Assembly: GCA_015662785.1 (NCBI GenBank)
Contig: DQTM01000209.1
Location: 1-5,691, forward strand
Length of the DNA stretch: 5,691 bases
Origin: Sulfurospirillum arcachonense
GTDB taxonomy: Bacteria > Campylobacterota > Campylobacteria > Campylobacterales > Sulfurospirillaceae
Reading direction: 5' to 3'
A program made the position numbers and the translations under genes. Below, in pieces: positions 1-4,269 of this stretch; position 1 is the first letter of the stretch, and each line of letters starts with the position of its first letter. The notes under the pieces are model-generated. The model worked only from the letters and a program-made list of their open reading frames with translations, was not told where the DNA came from and made no database searches.

Positions 1-375
1 AGTGTGAGTAACGATAACCCTTATTCAGAGTCTCTCTTTAAAACACTCAAATACACACCCTCATACCCCAATAAGCCATTTGAGAGTGTAGTTGATGCAA
101 GAGTATGGTGCGAAACATTTGTAGCTTGGTATAACAATGAACACTGCCATAGTGGCATCGGGTTTGTGACACCTGTGCAGAGACACTTATTGCAAGATAG
201 AGATATTTTACAAAAGAGACATCTAGTATATGAGAAGGCTAAAGCAGCTAATCCTCTTAGGTGGAGTGGTACTACTCGTAACTGGGATTTTATCACAAAG
301 GTACATTTAAATCCCAATAAAGCAAAGGTAAATAATATAACTGATACTGTTTCAGATACAAGACATGCAAGTTAG
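1..375 (+). CDS. IS3-family transposase (OrfB), C-terminal part, cut by the left window edge
   Basis: This is the C-terminal end of a DDE integrase-core transposase, the enzyme that cuts and joins the ends of an IS3-type element. The frame is open to base 1 and begins in the middle of the catalytic core with VSNDNPYSESLFKTLKY. This is the IS3/retroviral-integrase block carrying the last acidic residue of the DDE triad (Glu, codon at 28-30), with a Lys seven residues later as usual. It is followed by the typical FVAWYNNEHCHSGIGFVTP segment and an RWSGTTRNW tail. The GTG at position 4 could be read as a start but lies inside the conserved core, so it is not one. The first two catalytic aspartates and any OrfA lie outside the window, so activity cannot be judged. 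The visible part shows no frameshift or stop, which suggests a fairly recent insertion. It is convergent with the WYL gene. Confidence 0.9.
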   Translation, partial: SVSNDNPYSESLFKTLKYTPSYPNKPFESVVDARVWCETFVAWYNNEHCHSGIGFVTPVQRHLLQDRDILQKRHLVYEKAKAANPLRWSGTTRNWDFITKVHLNPNKAKVNNITDTVSDTRHAS

Positions 376-432
376 AAAATGGTGGTACTTTTTAGGTACT
401 TAATTTGGACAACTACACTGACATCTACCGAG
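1..432 (+). mobile_element. right-hand part of an IS3-family insertion sequence (partial; outer end uncertain)
   Basis: The transposase fragment is followed by a short non-coding tail that contains GACAACTACACTGACA (409-424). I associate sequence of this kind with the region just after OrfB in many IS3-family elements, but that is from memory. The left terminal repeat is outside the window, so the right inverted repeat and the target duplication cannot be defined. The true boundary could lie anywhere from about 416 to 453. Two direct copies of GGTACTT (384-390 and 395-401) lie in this tail. The next gene on the other strand ends at 454 and looks complete, so the element probably landed just beyond it. 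Confidence 0.45.
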
Positions 433-453
433 ATTAAGGTGGTTCCCACAGTT

Positions 454-1371
454 TTAAGACAGATACTTTTTCAAATCCTCTTCAACCAACTCCCGTATCC
501 AAGAAGGCTCTAACACTTTTATATAAGGTATCCAGTACTTCACCAAAGGCATAATCTCCATCTCGTGGGTTATCATGATAGAGAGCTCTATACTTCCATC
601 TTCTTTCACATCTAGTATCTTTTGGCTGTTAGAAATAGGCTTTCTTTTCAAGTATTTAGCTATTTTAGGAGAGACCAAAAGCTTCACTTCAAAAGGCTTT
701 ACCGTCTCATCAAACCAGATAGAAAGTGCATTGTCTAATTTTTTATCAAGTGAGATATCGCTTTCAAAGTGCTCTTCAAGTAGTTTGATACCAGAGATAT
801 TTTTCAGATAATACTTCTTTAGATGCCCATCTTTGGTATCAAGAGAAAGAAGATACCAAAACCCTTCATAGTTTGCAATCTTCAAAGCCTTTAGCCTCAA
901 CTCTTTTTCATAAGAGCCAAAATCATATGTACAAGTGATGATGAGCTTGCTTTTTATCGCAGATTCTAGCTGTTGTACTTCTGCTAATTTATCGCTGATA
1001 TCTTCTATATCTAGCTTAGTATAGATAGGATTGTACTCTTCATTTTTTATCTTTGAGAGAAGTTTTTTAGCCTTGCTTGAAAACAAACCAGAGCTACCAT
1101 CGATAAGCCCTTCCATGATATCAAGCACCACAGCATCTTCGATAGAGGTCATTTTTTCTAGTTTAAACCCCTCTTGCATCTTCCACCTTTTTCCCTCTTT
1201 ATAGATAGGAAAAGAGATAAGGCGTTCGTTAAAATCCCGTTGGATGGTTCTTGTGCTAGTGTTAAATTCTTCAGAGAGTTCTTTGATGGAGAGTGCTTCG
1301 CCATTGTATAGCTTGGATAGTATGTTTGTGAGTCGGGTGAGGATTTTGTCGTAGTCGTGTTTGTATGCCAT
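454..1371 (-). CDS. WYL-domain transcriptional regulator (DeoR/HTH_11-type N-terminus)
   Basis: This 305-residue protein is a probable DNA-binding regulator that senses a ligand, possibly a nucleic-acid or nucleotide species, through its WYL domain. A winged helix-turn-helix occupies about residues 10-65 (SIKELSEEFNTSTRTIQRDF at 29-48 is the recognition-helix region). A helical linker follows. The WYL domain spans about 135-200 and has the signature W172-Y173-L174 in GFWYLLSLD. A WCX-type C-terminal extension covers about 225-300. Length and domain order match ordinary full-length WYL regulators. The ATG at 1371 lies 6 nt after the toxin stop. Its SD, AGAAGGA (1381-1387, 9-nt spacer), is formed by the last toxin codons, so it is very probably co-transcribed with the toxin-antitoxin pair. 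WYL proteins often repress defence and mobile-element operons (BrxR, CapW). By position this one may control the TA operon or the neighbouring McrBC genes; that target is inference. Confidence 0.9.
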   Translation of the reverse strand: MAYKHDYDKILTRLTNILSKLYNGEALSIKELSEEFNTSTRTIQRDFNERLISFPIYKEGKRWKMQEGFKLEKMTSIEDAVVLDIMEGLIDGSSGLFSSKAKKLLSKIKNEEYNPIYTKLDIEDISDKLAEVQQLESAIKSKLIITCTYDFGSYEKELRLKALKIANYEGFWYLLSLDTKDGHLKKYYLKNISGIKLLEEHFESDISLDKKLDNALSIWFDETVKPFEVKLLVSPKIAKYLKRKPISNSQKILDVKEDGSIELSIMITHEMEIMPLVKYWIPYIKVLEPSWIRELVEEDLKKYLS

Positions 1372-1377
1372 AACTAA

Positions 1378-1674
1378 TCATCCTTCTTTATCAAACCGTT
1401 GTTTGAGTACATCGTAGACCTTATTTTTATCTCTCATACCCACTACAAGTACCACGATAGTAATCTCTTCATCTTTTACTTTATAAGCCAACCTATAACC
1501 AGCATTTCGTAATTTCACTTTATAAACATCATCAAATCCCCGAAGCTTATCTTTTTCTACTCTAGGATTTTCCAATCGTTCTACTAACTTTTTTTTAAAC
1601 TGTTTGGAGATGCTGCTATCAAGCTTTTTCCACTCCTTTAACGCTTTTGGTAAGAAGCTTAATTTATAACTCAT
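1378..1674 (-). CDS. relE: RelE-family mRNA interferase toxin
   Basis: This 98-residue type II toxin should cleave mRNA in the ribosomal A site. It aligns almost without gaps to E. coli RelE as I remember it: ALKEWKKL near the N-terminus, KKKLVERLENPR in the second helix, then KLRG, YKVKLRNAGYRLAYKV and the C-terminal VGMRDKNKVY. The residues used by E. coli RelE for RNA cleavage are all present at the same numbers: K52, K54, R61, R81 and Y87. The toxin is therefore predicted to be active. Its ATG overlaps the antitoxin end by 11 nt. No good SD precedes it, which points to translational coupling and lower toxin output. The WYL gene follows after 6 nt. RelE is certain at family level. Because the partner is Phd/YefM-like rather than a ribbon-helix-helix RelB, StbE would be an equally good name. 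Confidence 0.95.
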   Translation of the reverse strand: MSYKLSFLPKALKEWKKLDSSISKQFKKKLVERLENPRVEKDKLRGFDDVYKVKLRNAGYRLAYKVKDEEITIVVLVVGMRDKNKVYDVLKQRFDKEG

Positions 1675-1915
1675 CTAAAGAGACTTCTATAGGACTTTCA
1701 CTTTCTGATAAACGCTCTTTTACCGCCTGTTCAAGTTCATAAGCATCTACTATCTCTAGTAACCTTTCATAAGTCTTGGAGGGTACTAGATAAGCACTTG
1801 GTATGTTGTGATTGAGTACCGCAATAGCTTCATCTCCTGCATCCTTCAGTATCGCTGTTGGGCTTTTTTTAAGTTCTGAGATACTAACGCTAAAATTTGC
1901 TAAGATATTCTCCAT
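1664..1915 (-). CDS. StbD/Phd-YefM-type antitoxin
   Basis: This 83-residue antitoxin should bind and neutralise the RelE-type toxin encoded just downstream and repress their shared promoter. The N-terminal 50 residues have the Phd/YefM fold signature: SVSISELKKSPTAILKDAG, then AIAVLNHNIPSAYLVPSKTYE, ending in a helix (LLEIVDAYELEQAV). The acidic tail (ERLSESESPIEVSLDEL) is the expected toxin-wrapping segment. The pattern is closest to StbD partners of RelE/StbE toxins rather than to E. coli RelB, which is a ribbon-helix-helix protein. The start is the ATG at 1915, with SD AAAAAGGA 9 nt upstream. The stop lies 11 nt inside the toxin gene. A strong promoter and repeated AGTA motifs lie immediately upstream, consistent with autoregulation. 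Confidence 0.92.
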   Translation of the reverse strand: MENILANFSVSISELKKSPTAILKDAGDEAIAVLNHNIPSAYLVPSKTYERLLEIVDAYELEQAVKERLSESESPIEVSLDEL

Positions 1916-1920
1916 GATAA

Positions 1921-1949
1921 AGTATCCTTTTTAGTATTTTATTTAGTAC
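1921..1949 (-). repeat. three AGTA motifs at exact 12-bp spacing, candidate TA operator
   Basis: On the + strand AGTA occurs at 1921-1924, 1933-1936 and 1945-1948, each followed by T or C and lying in T-rich flanks. On the transcribed strand they read as TACT. The right-hand copy sits in the palindrome AGTACT (1945-1950). The array covers the start of the antitoxin transcript and its SD, just downstream of the -10 box. A bound protein here would block initiation, as expected for an antitoxin, toxin-antitoxin complex or WYL regulator. The spacing is seen directly; the operator role is inference. Confidence 0.45.
1925..1932 (-). promoter_or_regulatory. ribosome-binding site of the antitoxin gene
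   Basis: AAAAAGGA on the minus strand ends 9 nt before the ATG at 1915. It supports that start and lies between two of the AGTA motifs, so a repressor bound there would cover it on the DNA. Confidence 0.7.
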
Positions 1950-1951
1950 TT

Positions 1952-1980
1952 ATTGTACGCTATTTCTTTTAAAAAGTCAA
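1952..1980 (-). promoter_or_regulatory. sigma70-type promoter of the antitoxin-toxin-WYL operon
   Basis: Reading leftward, the -35 box is TTGACT (1975-1980) and the -10 box is TACAAT (1952-1957), separated by exactly 17 nt. Both hexamers match the consensus at five of six positions. The predicted transcript start is near 1945, giving a leader of about 30 nt with the SD in place. This is the best promoter in the window and implies strong transcription when not repressed. A -35 box this good is unusual if the host is a Campylobacterota species, whose housekeeping promoters mostly rely on the -10 alone. Confidence 0.75.
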
Positions 1981-2025
1981 ATACGCCATACGTCCATTTG
2001 ATTAATGTTTACATATCGTCATTAT

Positions 2026-2736
2026 TTATAATTTTGCCAATAACTTTCTAGCTTTTTTATATGTAATTTTATTTTTATACATAGCATTGTATACCACTAA
2101 AGTAGTCAGCATCCCTTCTATGATATAGCTATTTTTACTATTCTTAGCTATGAACATAAGCGTTTTTTTATCTAACATTAGCCTCATAGATTTCATCTTT
2201 TGTTTGACTATTTTTAGTTTAGTCTTTGGTTTTTGTATTTTAAGTTTTACCTTTAAAAGCACTGTTCTTGATGTCAACTTTTCATAAAAATCAATTTCTT
2301 TTTTTAGGGAACCATTACATACAAATATAACTTTTTTATTCAAATTTTTTAATGCCTTTATCGTATAAAAAAGTTCTTTTTGTGTCTGTTCTTTATCGTT
2401 CATATACTCAATATCATCTAAAATCAATAAATCATTTGTTCTATATTTTTCACGAAACCTATCAGAGGTATGGTTTCTAAGGTTATAGCCAAAGTCATTC
2501 ATAAATTCTTCACAACTCACATATAAAACACTATATCCTAACTCTTGAAAACTATTTCCAAGAGCATGAACCAAATGCGTTTTACCAACAGCAGGTTTTC
2601 CATGTAAGATTAACGAGTAATTAACCCTCTCCACTTTTAAAAAATCTTGTATTGCAATATACGCAGAGATATTTGTTTTGTCCACTACGAAATTATCCAA
2701 TCTATAGTTTGGATTTAATGTCTGTTTTTTCACCAT
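2026..2736 (-). CDS. DnaA/Hda-like AAA+ ATPase lacking DNA-binding domain IV
   Basis: This is a stand-alone copy of the DnaA ATPase domain. Numbering from the upstream ATG at 2757: NPNYRLDNFVV (15-25) matches the start of DnaA domain III. Walker A is GKPAVGKTH (53-61). FREKYRTNDLLILDDIEYM (101-119) holds Walker B with D114-D115. TQKELFYTIKAL (125-136) matches DnaA's TQEEFFHTFNAL. Sensor 1 is N148. R164 in LTSR fits the box VII arginine finger. The sensor-II motif, GNVRELEG in DnaA, reads NSYIIEG, so its Arg is Tyr211. The protein stops after the lid (ITYKKARKLL), so the domain IV helix-turn-helix is absent, as in Hda; no clamp-binding motif is visible either. Residues 169-189 have ten lysines. 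I chose the ATG at 2736 because AAGGAA lies 7 nt before it. The ATG at 2757, seven codons longer and overlapping the leader stop as TAATG, is the alternative. A role in loading, initiation control or defence is possible but unproven. Confidence 0.85.
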   Translation of the reverse strand: MVKKQTLNPNYRLDNFVVDKTNISAYIAIQDFLKVERVNYSLILHGKPAVGKTHLVHALGNSFQELGYSVLYVSCEEFMNDFGYNLRNHTSDRFREKYRTNDLLILDDIEYMNDKEQTQKELFYTIKALKNLNKKVIFVCNGSLKKEIDFYEKLTSRTVLLKVKLKIQKPKTKLKIVKQKMKSMRLMLDKKTLMFIAKNSKNSYIIEGMLTTLVVYNAMYKNKITYKKARKLLAKL

Positions 2737-2742
2737 TTTAAG

Positions 2743-2748
2743 TTCCTT
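2743..2748 (-). promoter_or_regulatory. Shine-Dalgarno that favours the shorter start of the DnaA-like gene
   Basis: AAGGAA on the minus strand lies 7 nt before the ATG at 2736. The upstream ATG at 2757 has only a weak AGG in front of it and would depend on coupling to the leader ORF. This site is why the shorter start is preferred. Confidence 0.55.
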
Positions 2749-2756
2749 GTATGTCA

Positions 2757-2816
2757 TTATGACCTATCGTCACCCTTTTGTCCTTTTATAAATAACGATA
2801 CTTTGATTGTTTGCAT
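2757..2816 (-). CDS. possible 19-residue leader peptide upstream of the DnaA-like gene
   Basis: This short ORF encodes MQTIKVSLFIKGQKGDDRS. Its ATG (2814-2816) is preceded by the strongest SD in the region, AAAGGAG (2824-2830) with a 7-nt spacer. Its TAA stop shares its last base with the ATG at 2757 (TAATG), the classic overlap for translational coupling. The peptide resembles no family I know and has no run of a single amino acid that would suggest attenuation. It may be a leader whose translation controls the ATPase gene, a real micro-protein, or chance. The SD plus the TAATG overlap make chance less likely. Confidence 0.5.
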   Translation of the reverse strand: MQTIKVSLFIKGQKGDDRS

Positions 2817-2822
2817 TGTGCA

Positions 2823-2858
2823 ACTCCTTTATGTTTTATAGGGTTATTATAAAGGAGT
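2823..2858 (-). promoter_or_regulatory. inverted repeat able to sequester the leader Shine-Dalgarno
   Basis: On the minus strand ACTCCTTTAT (2849-2858) is followed, after 16 nt, by its perfect complement ATAAAGGAGT (2823-2832). The second arm contains the AAAGGAG SD of the leader ORF; the first contains CTCCTTT, the same sequence as the anti-SD at the 3' end of 16S rRNA. In an RNA that includes both arms, the SD would be paired and initiation blocked. No T-run follows the repeat, so it is not an intrinsic terminator. It could instead be a DNA operator. A shorter alternative stem (TTTATA 2835-2840 with TATAAA 2848-2853) competes with it. Confidence 0.6.
2846..2851 (-). promoter_or_regulatory. 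-10 box (TATAAT) of a likely promoter for the DnaA-like gene
   Basis: A perfect TATAAT reads leftward at 2851-2846, overlapping the upstream arm of the inverted repeat. No good -35 hexamer lies 16-18 nt upstream, which is normal for Campylobacterota sigma80 promoters if the host belongs there. Transcription would begin near 2839, leaving a 5' leader of about 24 nt that holds the SD but not the upstream arm of the hairpin. Confidence 0.5.
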
Positions 2859-2898
2859 ACTTTGACAGCTTTGTGTCTGCTTTTATTGTTTTTCTATG

Positions 2899-4269
2899 CT
2901 ATTTGTAAAATTCCACTATCTTATTTTTTACTTGCTCTATAAAACTCTTTTCAGCTTTCTGAATTTCGTCCAATGAAAACTCTTCTTTTCCCTCAAATTG
3001 TTTTATATCAAGGCTCACTACACCAATCTTGTGATTTTTGCTTTTACTAAAACTTTTAACCTCTCCATCTGCACCCATCGGAGATACGAATAGTCCTAAA
3101 ATTTTATCGTCACTATTAGCATAATGATATAGATATGTACTCATTTGGTATAAATCATCCCTGCTTACAGCATTATCAATATCAGCATATTTTCCAATTT
3201 TGTTATACCATTTATATTTTGCATCCAAGATAGCAACAATTTTCCCATCTTTCTCAATTATGATATCTGGTCTTATCTGTCTAAAGTTTTCCTCAATCAA
3301 ATACTCTCCGCCTTGTTCATTTGGTGAGTAGATTTCATACTCTGATAAATTTTTTTGTAAAACTTTTAACAGGTAGTTCTCCCAAAGTTCAGAAATATCT
3401 AAAAAATATGAAAAGCTATCTCTAGAAAGAGCCTTATTGTTGTTTTTTGCTGATTCACTTTTGATAATTAACTTGCTTAACTCCATCACTTTTTTATAAT
3501 GAAAATTAAGCTTTGAATATCGTATATTTTGTATTTCATGAGCATGGACTTCCCTATCTTGCACACCAAATGATTGAAGTTTGTTATCATATTCAGAGAC
3601 ATTTCTCAATATCCCACTCAATCCTTCTTGTTTTTTTATCAGTAGTTTGTATGTATATCGTATAGTTTGATTTATAGTTGTATCCATTGTTAATTTTCTA
3701 TATTTACAGTAAAACTTACTTTTATCCACTAAATTATATTTGATATGTTTTGAGATTTTTAACTGCCCTTTAAAGCTTGATGAGTTTCTCACAAAAGTTT
3801 TATACTCTTTTGGAATTTGGCTTTTTGTTAAAGCTTTTTCAAGTGTGGCTTTCCACATGAGTGTGATAAGCCACAAGTTACTATTTTTAGATTTGCTAGT
3901 AGCGGTATTGTCACTTTTGGGGATATAAAGTCCATAAGCATAAGAGACAAGATAGTTAAATATCCCATTACCAAATCTAGGTTTTATCTCTATATCTACA
4001 GGTTTTTTATTTACAATAGTGGAGTAAAAACCAATATAATGTGAAGTATAAAAAGTTGCTTCATTTGGATTGTTGTATGTGTACCAAACTATATGCTTAT
4101 CTAATTTTTTTGTAACTTTATTTTGCAATGAAAAAGTTTCAATACTATGACTATCAATTGATTTTTTTAATTTATCAATTGATAGAAAATATGCATGTAG
4201 CTCGCTTTGAGTAGAATTTTTTTTAGTAATCCCATCAATATATTGACTATCCTTAAGATTTAATGTCAT
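2899..4269 (-). CDS. mcrC: McrC-like nuclease subunit of an McrBC restriction system
   Basis: McrC joins the McrB GTPase ring, stimulates GTP hydrolysis and supplies the nuclease that cuts DNA with modified cytosines. Numbered from the TTG at 4278, the N-terminal half has the McrC pattern YIGFYSTIVN...VDIEIKPRFGNG (81-105). The C-terminal half is a PD-(D/E)XK fold: LWENYLLKVL (298-307, early-helix Glu299), RPD with D338, then ILDAKYK with D352 and K354. This matches the D...DAK site of E. coli McrC. A following QMSTYLYHY (378-386) matches the QxxxY element of related nucleases. No active-site residue is missing. It is roughly 100 residues longer than E. coli McrC, mostly N-terminal. The upstream mcrB gene overlaps it by 17 nt from the ATG at 4269, or 26 nt from an in-frame TTG at 4278. 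Neither start has a strong SD, so coupling to mcrB is likely; I prefer the ATG. Confidence 0.9.
   Translation of the reverse strand: MTLNLKDSQYIDGITKKNSTQSELHAYFLSIDKLKKSIDSHSIETFSLQNKVTKKLDKHIVWYTYNNPNEATFYTSHYIGFYSTIVNKKPVDIEIKPRFGNGIFNYLVSYAYGLYIPKSDNTATSKSKNSNLWLITLMWKATLEKALTKSQIPKEYKTFVRNSSSFKGQLKISKHIKYNLVDKSKFYCKYRKLTMDTTINQTIRYTYKLLIKKQEGLSGILRNVSEYDNKLQSFGVQDREVHAHEIQNIRYSKLNFHYKKVMELSKLIIKSESAKNNNKALSRDSFSYFLDISELWENYLLKVLQKNLSEYEIYSPNEQGGEYLIEENFRQIRPDIIIEKDGKIVAILDAKYKWYNKIGKYADIDNAVSRDDLYQMSTYLYHYANSDDKILGLFVSPMGADGEVKSFSKSKNHKIGVVSLDIKQFEGKEEFSLDEIQKAEKSFIEQVKNKIVEFYK

Noticed and set aside
4..375. A complete 123-residue protein starting from GTG at position 4.
   Set aside because: That GTG lies within the conserved integrase core, so the gene is a fragment cut by the window edge and not a short complete protein.
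438..449. Small hairpin GTGG-TTC-CCAC (439-449) just after the WYL stop, as a possible terminator.
   Set aside because: The stem is only 4 bp and no T-run follows on the minus strand, so it does not support an intrinsic terminator.
2026..2757. The DnaA-like gene as a recent truncation of a full dnaA.
   Set aside because: The downstream 1981-2025 stretch holds no trace of a domain IV helix-turn-helix, and the protein ends naturally after the AAA+ lid, so an Hda-like stand-alone domain fits better.
2011..2772. A 10-of-11 direct repeat, ACATATCGTCA (2011-2021) and ACCTATCGTCA (2762-2772), flanking the DnaA-like gene.
   Set aside because: It is short, imperfect and lies inside the leader ORF on one side. 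In AT-rich DNA such a match is expected by chance, and it does not resemble a DnaA box, so I do not call attachment sites or a target duplication.
2862..2900. TTGACA at 2862-2867 on the + strand as a promoter -35 box.
   Set aside because: No acceptable -10 lies 16-18 nt downstream, and there is no + strand gene to the right for it to drive.
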